A program made the position numbers and the translations under genes. 42,288 nt of DNA from Martelella lutilitoris (GTDB lineage: Bacteria; Pseudomonadota; Alphaproteobacteria; Rhizobiales; Rhizobiaceae): assembly GCF_005924265.1 (NCBI RefSeq), contig NZ_VCLB01000014.1, forward strand, positions 1-42,288, read 5' to 3'. Positions 18,893 to 26,980 of this stretch are shown here, in pieces. How positions within the stretch are numbered: position 1 is the first letter of the stretch; the number at the start of each line of letters is the position of its first letter. The notes beneath the pieces are model-generated. The model made no database searches. It was not told where the DNA came from and saw nothing but the letters and a program-made list of their open reading frames with translations.

Positions 18893-19669
18893 ATGGCTGA
18901 TCTTCGTAACTATCAGAACCGCGCGCAGGCGGGAGCGCACGCGAGTGCTGAAATCGATCAGGGTCTGCGCGCCTATATGCTGCGCATCTACAATCTCATG
19001 GCGCTTGGCCTGGTGATCACCGGCGTGATGGCCTTCGGCCTGAGCTCGCTCGCCACCACCACCGATCAGGCAGCCGCCGTCGCGCAACTGCCGAACGGCA
19101 TCCTGCTGACGAGCGTCGGCGCCGCCGTCTACGGCTCGCCGCTGAAGTGGCTGGTCATGTTCGCGCCGCTGATCGCGTTCTTCTTCCTGGCCTTCAGGGT
19201 CAACAAGATGAGCGTGAGCGCCGCGCAAACCTCGTTCTGGGTCTATGCCGCGCTCACCGGCCTGTCGCTGTCGTCGATCTTCATCATGTACACGACGGCG
19301 AGCATCGTACAGACCTTCTTCATCACCGCGGCCTCGTTCGGCGCGCTGTCGCTTTATGGCTACACCACCAAGCGCGACCTGTCGGCCATGGGCTCCTTCA
19401 TGGTGATCGGCCTGTTCGGCATCCTGATCGCCATGGTGGTCAACATCTTCCTGCAGTCGAGCGCGCTGTCCTTCGCCGTTTCGGTGATCGGCGTTCTGGT
19501 CTTTGCCGGCCTGACCGCCTGGGACACGCAGAAGCTCAAGGAAATGTACTATGAGGGCGACGGTCATGAAGTCGCCGGTCGCAAGGCTGTCATGGGCGCT
19601 CTGACGCTCTACCTCGACTTCATCAACATGTTCCTGTTCCTGCTGCGCCTGATGGGCAACCGGAACTGA
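18893..19669 (+). CDS. Bax inhibitor-1/YccA family membrane protein
   Basis: This 258-residue polytopic protein has seven hydrophobic segments and the family signatures AYMLRIYNLMALGLVITG near the N-terminus and LTAWDTQKLKEMYYE followed by ALTLYLDFINMFLFLLRL at the C-terminus. Bacterial homologues include YccA, which binds the FtsH protease, and YetJ, a pH-dependent calcium leak channel. The activity of this one is not known. The ATG at 18893 has AGAGGAAAT just upstream; a longer frame from 18728 lacks conservation. A strong terminator follows. Confidence 0.93.
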   Translation: MADLRNYQNRAQAGAHASAEIDQGLRAYMLRIYNLMALGLVITGVMAFGLSSLATTTDQAAAVAQLPNGILLTSVGAAVYGSPLKWLVMFAPLIAFFFLAFRVNKMSVSAAQTSFWVYAALTGLSLSSIFIMYTTASIVQTFFITAASFGALSLYGYTTKRDLSAMGSFMVIGLFGILIAMVVNIFLQSSALSFAVSVIGVLVFAGLTAWDTQKLKEMYYEGDGHEVAGRKAVMGALTLYLDFINMFLFLLRLMGNRN

Positions 19670-19693
19670 TTGAACGGAAAACGATCCGATCAA

Positions 19694-19716
19694 GGCGGCC
19701 TGCGGGCCGCCTTTTT
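19694..19716 (+). terminator. Rho-independent terminator
   Basis: A 7-bp GC stem GGCGGCC/GGCCGCC with the 4-nt loop TGCG is followed by five T residues. It lies 24 bp after the Bax-inhibitor stop codon. This is the best-formed intrinsic terminator in the window. Confidence 0.9.
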
Positions 19717-19750
19717 CATGACCTGAACCAGCAAGAACCGCACTGTCATC

Positions 19751-20284
19751 ATGTCCGTCACGATCCGCCCCGCCACCGCAGAAGACATCAACGCCATCAC
19801 CGAAATCTACGCCGAGAGCGTTTTGAACGGCGTCGCCAGCTATGAGCTCGAGCCGCCGACCCGCGCCGAGATGACCTCGCGCATGGAAACGATCGCGGCC
19901 GGCGGCTTTCCCTATCTCGCTGCCGTCGAGAACGGCGCGCTGCTTGGCTATGCCTATGCCAGCGCTTTCCGCACCCGTCCGGCCTATCGTTGGCTTGTCG
20001 AGAATTCGGTCTATCTGGCGCCCCCGGCGCGCGGCCGCGGCATCGGCAGGCTGCTGCTCCTGCATCTGGTGGAGGAATGCGAAGCCCGCGGCTTCCGCCA
20101 GATGGTCGCCGTCATCGGCGGCGCGAGCCCGGCCTCGATCGCGCTTCACAGAGCCTGCGGCTTCGCCGATGCCGGCAGGCTGACAGGCACCGGGTTCAAA
20201 CATGGCCGCTGGCTGGATACGGTGTTCATGCAGCGTCCGCTCGGCGCGGGCAATACCACCGACCCGCTGCCTCTGTCGCTCTGA
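19751..20284 (+). CDS. GNAT N-acetyltransferase (phosphinothricin/MddA-like)
   Basis: This is a 177-residue single-domain GNAT enzyme. The acetyl-CoA loop is ARGRGIGRLLL (Arg94-Gly98 region). The flanking blocks IRPATAEDINAITEIYAESVLNG, YELEPPT and ASIALHRACGFADAG match the branch that includes phosphinothricin acetyltransferase and YncA/MddA, which acetylate phosphinothricin or methionine derivatives. Chromosomal copies in rhizobia are common, and their true substrate is often unknown. The ATG at 19751 is right at the conserved N-terminus. It is isolated by the upstream terminator and converges on the DUF2794 gene with a 15-bp gap. Confidence 0.9.
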   Translation: MSVTIRPATAEDINAITEIYAESVLNGVASYELEPPTRAEMTSRMETIAAGGFPYLAAVENGALLGYAYASAFRTRPAYRWLVENSVYLAPPARGRGIGRLLLLHLVEECEARGFRQMVAVIGGASPASIALHRACGFADAGRLTGTGFKHGRWLDTVFMQRPLGAGNTTDPLPLSL

Positions 20285-20299
20285 TACCGTAGCTTCCGC

Positions 20300-20695
20300 C
20301 TATTTTTCGACGAGCTTCAGCTTGCGGTCGAAGACCTTGAGCACCTGGCGCAGGTCGTGGCCGCGTTTCAGCACCATGCCATGGGTATTGGTGACGCTGA
20401 AGGCGCCCTGTTTCGACGCCAGCTTGGGGTTCTTCTCGATTCTGAACAGCGGCATTTCCCCGGACCGCTTGAACACGGAAAAGACCGCCTTGTCCTTCAT
20501 GTGGTCGAGGGCGTAGTCGCGCCACTCGCCCTCGCCGACCATCCGTCCGTAAACCCAGAGGATTGCGTCGAGTTCGCGCCGGTGAAAGGTCACGGGCAGC
20601 GGCTCGGCCTTCTGCCCCGGCCTGAACTGGGAAAGCTCGACGACATTGTTGTCGTCGGCACCGTCCCTGCGTTGCGTATCCGGCTTTTGCGCCAT
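20300..20695 (-). CDS. DUF2794 family protein
   Basis: This 131-residue soluble protein has a disordered-looking N-terminus (to about residue 25) and a conserved domain with VTFHRRELDAILWVYGRMV, EWRDYALDHMKDKAVFSVFKRSGEMPLFRIEK and KQGAFSV. DUF2794 is confined, as far as I know, to alphaproteobacteria and has no assigned role. The ATG at 20695 is chosen; the frame continues 34 codons upstream without conservation, and GGGAAA lies just before the chosen start. Confidence 0.85.
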   Translation of the reverse strand: MAQKPDTQRRDGADDNNVVELSQFRPGQKAEPLPVTFHRRELDAILWVYGRMVGEGEWRDYALDHMKDKAVFSVFKRSGEMPLFRIEKNPKLASKQGAFSVTNTHGMVLKRGHDLRQVLKVFDRKLKLVEK

Positions 20696-20954
20696 GCTTT
20701 CCCGCCTCGCATGCGTGATGACATTTTGAAGACAGTCTGCCCGCTTCAGCCAGAATTGCAAGAGCCGTGCGGAACCCGCTCCACCGGTGCGGACCAATAA
20801 TTTGTTAACCCAGACGGCTTATCACTTTGCCAAGGGTTCTCGATCAGTAGTGCGTATCCATGTGTTCAGTCCGCAAAAGACCGCTCGCCTCCGGCGCGTT
20901 TGAATGGCGCCCGGCAGCCGCACGCCGCCACGGCGGGCGAAAGGCGGCGCGCCG

Positions 20955-22109
20955 ATGAGCATCATCCGCAAGGACCTCGGCCCCAGACCGCCTGCCCGGC
21001 TGAAATCGAAACTCTCGGTCGTGCGCCCCGGCAAGGCCGTTGCCGACCTTCGCCTGGAGCTGAGAAGCGGCGGCGAGTTTTCCATCTTTTCCGAAGCCCC
21101 GGACGATCTCGAGCCGTCCATCGATCGCCTCGCCAACCAGGCCATCGAAGCCAACCCGTTCCAGTCGGCCGCCTTCATCATGACTGCGCTTGGGCGAAAC
21201 GACGCGCATCAGCGCCTCGCGCTCATCGAGGACACGGCGTCGGAAGCGGGATCGCTTGCAGCGCTCATGGGCTTTGCGGTGACCGATCGCGGCTCGCACA
21301 TGGTCGCGGCGACGGCCGATGGCGGCTACCATGCGCCGCTGATCGCGCGCCATCGACCGATGGCAACCATCGACCAGCTGTTCGAGGCGCTTGCCGGCTC
21401 GCTGGCCAATCTTCCGGGCATCATTGCCTTTCCGGCGCTTCTGGCCGATGGCGCCTTCATGCGTTCCGCCCGCGCCGTGGCCGCTGCCCGCGGCCTTGCA
21501 TTCCGCGTTGCCGGCGCCTTTCGCGGCCGCGCCCTATCGGGCAGGATCGAACCCACAGGCGCGCTTTCACAGGGAGAACGCGATGCCTGGCAGGACAATC
21601 TCGGCAAGTGGGAGACGCTGCGTAAGAAGGGCCGGGTTACATATCACGTCGCCCGCAACCCTCGCGAAATATCAGAGACGCTCGAGGATCTTTCGCTTTT
21701 GTGCGACACGCCCGAAAACGCCAACCGGTTCTCGGCCTTCGTACCGGTGGCCAGGCTTCTTTCCGAACAGGACCGGCTCAGAATTCATACGCTCTATCTT
21801 GGCGAACTGCTGATCGCGGCGGCCATTCAGCCGGTTCATCTGGGCGCGGCCTGGGTCTGGAAGGTGCTGGTGCGCCCCGACATGGAAGAGCTTGCCGTGG
21901 ACGAACAGCTGATGATGCGGCTGACGGAGTTCAATCTTGGCGACGCCAATATCGCCGTCACCCGGGTTGCGCCCGGCACCGGCCCGTTTCTTGCCGAGCG
22001 GTTCTGGCCAGGCGAAGACGGCTATGCCAGCCTGCTCGTGGCGCTGCGTCCCGGCATGGAACGCGCGCTCGACAGCGTTGCAGCGTCATATGAAGAGAAA
22101 AGCGCCTGA
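20955..22109 (+). CDS. CelD/BcsL-like GNAT-fold protein, function unknown
   Basis: This 384-residue protein has no signal peptide or membrane segment. Its layout suggests the CelD/BcsL group of double-GNAT-like proteins: an N-terminal block (ANQAIEANPFQSAAFIMTALGR) resembling the family's 'where the donor is located' region, a middle variable part, and a C-terminal half-domain with LYLGELLIAAAIQPVHLGAAWVWKVLVRPDMEEL. Motifs are degenerate, so acetyltransferase activity is only a guess. The ATG at 20955 is chosen over an in-frame ATG at 20904 because the extra 17 residues are proline/arginine-rich. It stands alone between the DUF2794 gene (divergent) and the lipoprotein gene (convergent). Confidence 0.7.
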   Translation: MSIIRKDLGPRPPARLKSKLSVVRPGKAVADLRLELRSGGEFSIFSEAPDDLEPSIDRLANQAIEANPFQSAAFIMTALGRNDAHQRLALIEDTASEAGSLAALMGFAVTDRGSHMVAATADGGYHAPLIARHRPMATIDQLFEALAGSLANLPGIIAFPALLADGAFMRSARAVAAARGLAFRVAGAFRGRALSGRIEPTGALSQGERDAWQDNLGKWETLRKKGRVTYHVARNPREISETLEDLSLLCDTPENANRFSAFVPVARLLSEQDRLRIHTLYLGELLIAAAIQPVHLGAAWVWKVLVRPDMEELAVDEQLMMRLTEFNLGDANIAVTRVAPGTGPFLAERFWPGEDGYASLLVALRPGMERALDSVAASYEEKSA

Positions 22110-22148
22110 GGGCGCTGGTTCAGACGTCTCGAGATCGCGATCTACCCC

Positions 22149-22721
22149 TCACGAGCAGGGTTTCAGCCGCGATTCCTCGGGACGGTTCATCAGCGCGAAA
22201 ATGTCGATGTCTTGGAGCAGCGGGTGGAACCCCTCCTCCGTGCCGGCCTCGATCAGAACGTCGAGCGGCACGGCCGGCGCGACCATCGGTCCGTTCCAGC
22301 AGGTTGCATCGAGATCGACGGAGAAGCCCGGCTTGGCGCCGCCGGCCTCGCGGGCGGCAGCCATCTCCTGCTGCTGATCCCTGAGCGCCAGCGCATCGGC
22401 CGGCGACAGACGAAGCACGGTCAGCGTCTGTCCGGGCTTGCGGAATTCGGCCACGGCTGCGGCTTCCGCATCGGCATCCGCCGCCATCAGCGTATAATCC
22501 CGGCTGATCTCGCCGGCGCCGGATTTCTGGTAGACCGTCAACACGATCTCGTTCTTCGGCAAGCGGAATTCCTCCGGCGCCAGCACCGCGATCCTGAGCG
22601 AGGCCGGATTGGCCGCGATCGGCGACGGGATCGTCGGCTTGCTGCCCGGCAGGAAATTCAGGGAGCAGGCGGACAGAAGAACAAGACCGGAAGCAGCCAT
22701 GAGCGTTTTGAAATCAGGCAT
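22149..22721 (-). CDS. Putative lipoprotein, paralogue of its neighbour
   Basis: This 190-residue exported protein is of unknown function. Its signal ends in the lipobox LSAC (Cys19), so it should be lipid-anchored. The mature part has no domain I recognise. It resembles the next lipoprotein gene upstream on the same strand: similar length, a matching segment LSPADALAL, then FSVDLDATC, then LDVLIEAG and a C-terminal cysteine. Cys141 and Cys189 are 48 residues apart, the same spacing as in the neighbour (Cys144/Cys192), suggesting a conserved disulfide. The ATG at 22721 directly starts the signal peptide. Confidence 0.75.
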   Translation of the reverse strand: MPDFKTLMAASGLVLLSACSLNFLPGSKPTIPSPIAANPASLRIAVLAPEEFRLPKNEIVLTVYQKSGAGEISRDYTLMAADADAEAAAVAEFRKPGQTLTVLRLSPADALALRDQQQEMAAAREAGGAKPGFSVDLDATCWNGPMVAPAVPLDVLIEAGTEEGFHPLLQDIDIFALMNRPEESRLKPCS

Positions 22722-22794
22722 GATCGGAAGCGTCGCAAATATGGTTAATAATTATTCATGCTATCGGAGATAGCTTAAGGCCAAGTAAAGACAA

Positions 22795-22839
22795 AGCGAG
22801 GTCCGTTCGCCCGCCGACCTCCTTCGAAAAGACCTCGCT
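22795..22839 (-). terminator. Possible terminator between the two lipoprotein genes
   Basis: Perfect 9-nt inverted arms AGCGAGGTC (22795-22803) and GACCTCGCT (22831-22839) lie 22 bp after the stop of the upstream lipoprotein gene. On the minus strand the second arm is followed by TTGTCTTT, a partial U-tract. The 27-nt loop is long for an intrinsic terminator. A separate small hairpin, GCTATC/GATAGC at 22760-22774, lies between it and the next gene's start. Confidence 0.4.
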
Positions 22840-22861
22840 ACACACCGCCGCCCGCCCCCTT

Positions 22862-23440
22862 TCAGCAGTCGGGCAATCCATCTCCGCCGCGGCTTTGCAG
22901 CAACCTTCCGATGTTGGCGCCCCGCATCAGGTCGATCGGCGGCTGACCGGGTTGAAGGGTGAGCGTGACATCGACGGTCATGCCGGAAAGATCCGCGCCG
23001 CCCATAATACAGTGCGCTGTGAAAGACACCGAGAGCGCGCCCTTGCCGTCGACGCCTTCCTGCTTGTCAGTCCGGATCCGGGCGAGAAGTGCGCCCATGC
23101 GCGCAGCATCCTCCGGCGCGAGCACGAGAGCGACCGTGTTCTGCATCTTGCCGCCTCGGCGGGATGCCGCAGCCGGCGTCCGGCGCGCCACCCTCAGACC
23201 CGCCTCTTCCTCCAGGCGTTCCTGGCCCGGCACGTCCCATCGCAGCGCAAGCGCCAGATCATTGTCATCGACCGGCAGCGCCGCCGGCTTTGTCAATTCG
23301 ATGACGAGCGTGCCTGGGTCGGCGTCGAGCGGCGAGGCTGCCTCAAGCGCATCCGGCGCAACCCCGCCAATTGTCGAACAGCCCGCAGGCAACACCAGAC
23401 CCGCGAAAAGGCACGAGCAAATGAAAAATAAACGAACCAT
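22862..23440 (-). CDS. Putative lipoprotein, paralogue of its neighbour
   Basis: This 192-residue exported protein is of unknown function. The N-terminus is a hydrophobic signal ending LVLPAGC; the lipobox is imperfect (Pro at -3), so lipidation at Cys21 is likely but not certain. The mature region shares order and spacing with the neighbouring lipoprotein: LAPEDAARM, then LSVSFTAHC, then VDVTLTLQPG and a terminal DC. Cys144 and Cys192 keep the 48-residue spacing. Overall identity looks low, so the duplication is old. The gene diverges from the DUF2975 gene, with only about 74 bp between start codons. Confidence 0.75.
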   Translation of the reverse strand: MVRLFFICSCLFAGLVLPAGCSTIGGVAPDALEAASPLDADPGTLVIELTKPAALPVDDNDLALALRWDVPGQERLEEEAGLRVARRTPAAASRRGGKMQNTVALVLAPEDAARMGALLARIRTDKQEGVDGKGALSVSFTAHCIMGGADLSGMTVDVTLTLQPGQPPIDLMRGANIGRLLQSRGGDGLPDC

Positions 23441-23453
23441 GACAAAACCTCGA

Positions 23454-23494
23454 TTGACATCTATTTTTTATTGTTCTACGATAATTTTATATCG
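23454..23494 (+). promoter_or_regulatory. Sigma-70-type promoter with overlapping operator-like repeat
   Basis: TTGACA (23454-23459) and TACGAT (23477-23482) are separated by exactly 17 nt in an AT-rich stretch, a good housekeeping promoter for the DUF2975-regulator pair. An inverted repeat CGATA (23479-23483) and TATCG (23490-23494) overlaps the -10 box and the likely start site. A bound dimer there would block transcription. The regulator encoded two genes downstream is the natural candidate (inference). Confidence 0.65.
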
Positions 23495-23514
23495 CAAAAC
23501 AAGAGGCAATGAAA

Positions 23515-24066
23515 ATGAATTCGAACAATGCGGTCGCGCTTTCCAGATTATGCGGCCAGATGAAGCTCCTGACGCGGATCATTCAGGCTGGACTTGCAGC
23601 GATCCTCGTCTATGCGGCATGGTCGGCCTTGGCCCAACCGGAGCGGGTCGCCATTTGGCTTGGCGATGCGCTCGACATTGCCGTCGCCGTGACGCTGACG
23701 CCGGCAACGGGGCTGGCGCTCCTCACCCTTTTCGCGCTTTTTGCCGGCCTGTTGTTCTACGGGTTGCAGACCGTCTGGTCGCTGTTCGACAAGCTCCAGC
23801 ATGACAGCCCGTTTTCCCATGAGGTCGCAGCGCTTCTGCGCCGCGCGGGCCTGATCGCGCTGGCCGGGGCCGTTGCCGGTCTCGTGCTGCAACCCGTGGC
23901 AACGCTTCTGGCAACGTTCGCCAACCCGCCGGGCAGCCGGACCCTGGCGATCGGGCTCGGCAGCGATCAACTGATGCTGTTCCTGCTCGCAGGGCTTCTG
24001 TTCGTGATGGGTCACGTGATGGTGCTCGCGACCGCAATCAACGACGACTATCAGCGTTTCGTCTGA
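23515..24066 (+). CDS. DUF2975-like membrane protein
   Basis: This 183-residue inner-membrane protein has four hydrophobic segments (about residues 20-40, 60-85, 108-130 and 145-170). There is a conserved-looking cytosolic loop LFDKLQHDSPFSHEVAALLRRAGLIAL, which matches the DUF2975 pattern, where a motif of the form GxPFs precedes a helix. The ATG at 23515 is chosen because AGAGG is 8 nt upstream; the ATG at 23509 is only 2 nt from it. The regulator gene follows after 2 bp, and this pairing of a DUF2975 protein with a Cro-like protein is seen in many bacteria. The function is unknown. Confidence 0.8.
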   Translation: MNSNNAVALSRLCGQMKLLTRIIQAGLAAILVYAAWSALAQPERVAIWLGDALDIAVAVTLTPATGLALLTLFALFAGLLFYGLQTVWSLFDKLQHDSPFSHEVAALLRRAGLIALAGAVAGLVLQPVATLLATFANPPGSRTLAIGLGSDQLMLFLLAGLLFVMGHVMVLATAINDDYQRFV

Positions 24067-24068
24067 CC

Positions 24069-24284
24069 ATGCCCATCATTGTCAATCTCGATGTTATGCT
24101 CGCCCGCCGCAAGATGCGGGCGAAGGCCCTTGCCGAACATGTCGGCATTACCGAGCAGAACATTTCGCTGCTGCGCTCGGGCAAGGTCAAAGGCGTACGG
24201 TTTGAAACGCTGGAGAAGATTTGCGAGGCGCTCGAGTGCCAGCCGGGCGACATTCTCGAATATCAGCCGGAGGACACCGGCTGA
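24069..24284 (+). CDS. Small Cro/C1-type helix-turn-helix regulator
   Basis: This 71-residue DNA-binding protein is almost entirely one HTH domain of the YozG type: LDVMLARRKMRAKALAEHVGI, then TEQNISLLRSGKVKGVRFETLEKICEALECQPGDILEY. It is two bases downstream of the DUF2975 gene and surely co-transcribed. It probably binds the CGATA/TATCG repeat at the promoter and represses its own operon; a signal might come through the membrane partner (inference). It converges on the kinase gene. Confidence 0.9.
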   Translation: MPIIVNLDVMLARRKMRAKALAEHVGITEQNISLLRSGKVKGVRFETLEKICEALECQPGDILEYQPEDTG

Positions 24285-24322
24285 TCATATTTCATCAGAA
24301 AAGCGGAAAGCCGTGCGAAATG

Positions 24323-25249
24323 TCAGAGTCCGATTTCATGCGCATAGGGCGGGTTGGCCCCCGCGCGAGAGACGGTGACGGCGGCAGCCTTGGCGCCAAG
24401 CGCCAGCGCGGCGGCGATCGCTTCGGGAGCAAGCGTCCCGATCTTCTCCTTGGTCAGGAGACCGGCGATATCAAGCGAGGCCAGAATACCGGCATCGAAC
24501 GTGTCGCCCGCCCCGACGGTATCGACCACCGCGACCTTTTCGCTCGGCACCTCGACCTTGTGCTCGGCGGTGTAACCGATCGCGCCATCCGCGCCACAGG
24601 TGATGACGACGAGGCTCGCGCCGGCCGTGATCCAGTGGCGGGCCTTCTCGTCAAGCGAACCCTCAAGGCCGAACCAGTCGAGATCTTCATCGGAGAACTT
24701 CACGATATCCGATTTCGCCGCCATCCGCTCGATCCGGGCCCGGTGGCTGTCGGGATCGGTGATGAAGGTCGGGCGGATATTGGGGTCGAGCGAGATCACG
24801 CGCTTGTCCGCTTCGCGCATCAGGAGCGCCTCATAGGTGGAGCCGCAGGGCTCGGGAATGAGGCTGATCGCGCCGAAATGCATCGCCGTGCAGTCATCGC
24901 CGATTTCGGGCAGGTCATCCTTTGTGATCATTCGCCCCGCCGTGTTCTCGTCGTAAAAGGCGTAGCTGGCCGAACCATTGACCAGCTTGACGAAGGCGAG
25001 CGTCGTCGGACGGTCCGACACGGCGACATAGCTGTGATCGACCTTCGACGCATCCAGCTTTTCACGGATGATATCGCCCATCAGGTCGGAGGAGATGCCG
25101 GAGAAGAAGCCCGTCTTGCGGTCGAGCCGCGCAAGCGCGACCGCCGTGTTACAGACCGCACCGCCCGCGTAAGGCGCAAAGGCGGGCTCGCCCTTGTCCG
25201 TCTGGCGCGGCAACATGTCGATCAGGGCTTCTCCGCAGCATAAAATCAT
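24323..25249 (-). CDS. PfkB family carbohydrate kinase, probable fructokinase
   Basis: This 308-residue sugar kinase of the ribokinase/PfkB family phosphorylates a sugar, likely fructose, with ATP. It has the N-terminal sugar-binding GG motif in YAGGAVCNTAVALARL and the C-terminal signature DTVGAGDTFDAGIL with catalytic Asp249. The start MILCCGEALIDMLPR is typical of fructokinase-like members. The ATG at 25249 has GGGAGAAG upstream and is chosen over one 10 codons earlier. It lies 63 bp after pyrE on the same strand, so the two may form an operon. Specificity for fructose rather than another sugar is not proven by sequence. Confidence 0.88.
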   Translation of the reverse strand: MILCCGEALIDMLPRQTDKGEPAFAPYAGGAVCNTAVALARLDRKTGFFSGISSDLMGDIIREKLDASKVDHSYVAVSDRPTTLAFVKLVNGSASYAFYDENTAGRMITKDDLPEIGDDCTAMHFGAISLIPEPCGSTYEALLMREADKRVISLDPNIRPTFITDPDSHRARIERMAAKSDIVKFSDEDLDWFGLEGSLDEKARHWITAGASLVVITCGADGAIGYTAEHKVEVPSEKVAVVDTVGAGDTFDAGILASLDIAGLLTKEKIGTLAPEAIAAALALGAKAAAVTVSRAGANPPYAHEIGL

Positions 25250-25312
25250 CGTCTTCTCCCAATTCCTTTTGGCGTCCATGCGAGAGGACGCACCCCACCG
25301 GCTCTTGCGTCC

Positions 25313-26008
25313 TCAGACGATCAGTTCCTCAAGCCCGCCGCGCGCCCGCGACCAGTCCATCGGATGATCGAGAAAGGCGCCGACCGCATCGAGCGTCGCC
25401 TGATCGGCGAGCCCTTCCTTGCGCGCGATCGCAAGCACGTCCTTCCAGGTGGCGATATAATGAAGGTCAACGCCGCCCTCGCGGAAACGTTTCTCCGCTT
25501 CGCCGAAAATTCCATAGTAGAACAATGCCATGCCGTGTTCCACCACGCCGCCGGCCGCGCGGATGGCATTGATGAAGTTGAACATGGAACCGCCGGCCGT
25601 CGTCAGGTCCTCGATCACCAGAACCCGCGCGCCCTTGGGCAGGTGGCCTTCGATCTGCGCGTTCTTGCCGTAGCCCTTCGGCTTCTTGCGCACATAGATC
25701 ATCGGCAGTTCCAAGCGATCCGCCAGGAAGGCGGCGAAGGGAATGCCGGCCGTCTCGCCGCCCGCCACACAATCGAATTTCTCAAAGCCGGCATCGGCGA
25801 GCACCCGGGCGGCGGCGAAATCCATCAGCGTGGAGCGGATGCGCGGATAGGAAATCAGCTGCCGGCAGTCGATATAGACGGGGCTGACCAGGCCGGAGGC
25901 AAGCTTGTAGGGCTCGTCAGGCGAGAAATGCACCGCGCCGATTTCCCACAGCATGCGCGCCATCAGATCGCCCATCACCGCGGGTTCCGCGAAACTTGCT
26001 CTGCTCAT
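25313..26008 (-). CDS. pyrE: Orotate phosphoribosyltransferase
   Basis: This enzyme joins orotate and PRPP to form OMP in pyrimidine synthesis. It has 231 residues. The PRPP-binding signature is [19 protein letters not shown]. The flexible-loop lysines are in [17 protein letters not shown], and the substrate block [19 protein letters not shown] is near the N-terminus. The ATG at 26008 has AGAGGA about 9 nt upstream; the open frame runs 68 codons further but that part is not conserved. The 250-bp upstream region has structured sequence. It is followed by the kinase gene. Confidence 0.95.
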   Translation of the reverse strand: MSRASFAEPAVMGDLMARMLWEIGAVHFSPDEPYKLASGLVSPVYIDCRQLISYPRIRSTLMDFAAARVLADAGFEKFDCVAGGETAGIPFAAFLADRLELPMIYVRKKPKGYGKNAQIEGHLPKGARVLVIEDLTTAGGSMFNFINAIRAAGGVVEHGMALFYYGIFGEAEKRFREGGVDLHYIATWKDVLAIARKEGLADQATLDAVGAFLDHPMDWSRARGGLEELIV

Positions 26009-26100
26009 CTCAAAAATCCTCTTGTGCTGCGGCTTTTCGGGATGCGGGGAGGTGGCATCCCTGAAAAGCCCTCTTGCCGGCGCGCATATCGGCCGACGGC

Positions 26101-26129
26101 CGCCCTCAGTCCAATTGGACAATCGGGCG
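26101..26129 (-). promoter_or_regulatory. Palindrome in pyrE upstream region
   Basis: A perfect 12-bp palindrome GTCCAATTGGAC (26109-26120) sits inside a wider inverted repeat, CGCCC at 26101 and GGGCG at 26125. It is 93-121 bp upstream of the pyrE start. It could be a regulator site or a leader hairpin; a possible promoter (TTGCGG, 16 nt, TATGCT on the minus strand) lies further upstream, near 26186-26213. Function is inferred only. Confidence 0.3.
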
Positions 26130-26264
26130 TGAAAAATCAATCGCCGCAGATCTGTTTCAACAGAGCCGAACGGCTGACCGGCACAGCATAGCGCAACCGG
26201 ATAGACCCGCAATGACGGATATTAAATCGTTTAGAAAATCTTTTCGGCTGCTTCGTGGACGCAG

Positions 26265-26948
26265 CTAGACTTCCATCGAATAGCCCGCGCCGCGCACGGT
26301 GCGAATGACATCCGGCATCTGCGAGAAGTTGAGCGCCTTCCTGAGACGGCCGACATGCACGTCGACGGTGCGTTCATCCACATAGATGTCATGGCCCCAG
26401 ACCCCATCGAGAAGCTGGGCGCGGGAGAACACCCGGCCGGGCGAGGTCATCAGGAATTCCAGAAGCCTGAACTCGGTCGGGCCGAGACGGACTTCGCGCG
26501 TCTTTCGATGCACCCGGTGGGTCTCGCGATCAAGCTCGATATCGCCGCATTTCAGCACGCTGGAAAGCACTTCCGGACGCGCACGCCGCAGGATGGCTTT
26601 CACCCGCGCCATCAGTTCCGGCGTGGAGAACGGCTTGACGACATAATCGTCGGCGCCGATCGCGAGACCCCGCACCCGCTCGCTCTCCTCGCCGCGCGCC
26701 GTCAGCATGATGATCGGCAGGCGTTCGGTCTCCGGCCGCATTCTCAGGCGGCGGCAAAGCTCGATGCCGGAAACGCCGGGCAGCATCCAGTCGAGGAGAA
26801 GCAGGTCGGGCACCCGCTCCTGAAGCCGGATTTCGGCCTCGTCGCCGCGCATGATGGTTTCGACCTCATAGCCTTCCGCTTCGAGATTGTAACGCAGCAG
26901 AACGCTGAGCGCTTCCTCGTCTTCAACAACTGCGATTTTCGGAACCAT
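26265..26948 (-). CDS. phoB: Phosphate regulon response regulator
   Basis: This is an OmpR/PhoB-type regulator, 227 residues, activated by PhoR when phosphate is scarce. The receiver domain (1-120) has the acidic pair Glu9-Asp10, phosphorylation site Asp53 in LLLLDWMLPG, Thr82 and Lys104 in VVKPFS. The C-terminal winged helix (about 130-227) contains ERTVDVHVGRLRKAL as recognition helix and ends RTVRGAGYSMEV. The start MVPKIAVVEDE is typical. It is the last gene of the phoR-pstSCAB-phoU-phoB cluster, 32 bp after phoU. Pho-box units upstream of pstS are its expected targets, so it probably controls its own operon. Confidence 0.96.
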   Translation of the reverse strand: MVPKIAVVEDEEALSVLLRYNLEAEGYEVETIMRGDEAEIRLQERVPDLLLLDWMLPGVSGIELCRRLRMRPETERLPIIMLTARGEESERVRGLAIGADDYVVKPFSTPELMARVKAILRRARPEVLSSVLKCGDIELDRETHRVHRKTREVRLGPTEFRLLEFLMTSPGRVFSRAQLLDGVWGHDIYVDERTVDVHVGRLRKALNFSQMPDVIRTVRGAGYSMEV

Positions 26949-26980
26949 AGGACGTATGTCTCCCTTGTCTCAAAAGGCCT

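Noticed and set aside
19748-19767. Pho-box-like sequence at the start of the GNAT gene
   Set aside because: It overlaps the start codon and first codons and is single; a chance match is more likely.
18797-20203. 468-codon minus-strand open frame across the Bax-inhibitor and GNAT genes
   Set aside because: It runs antisense through two clear genes and a strong terminator, with biased low-complexity translation.
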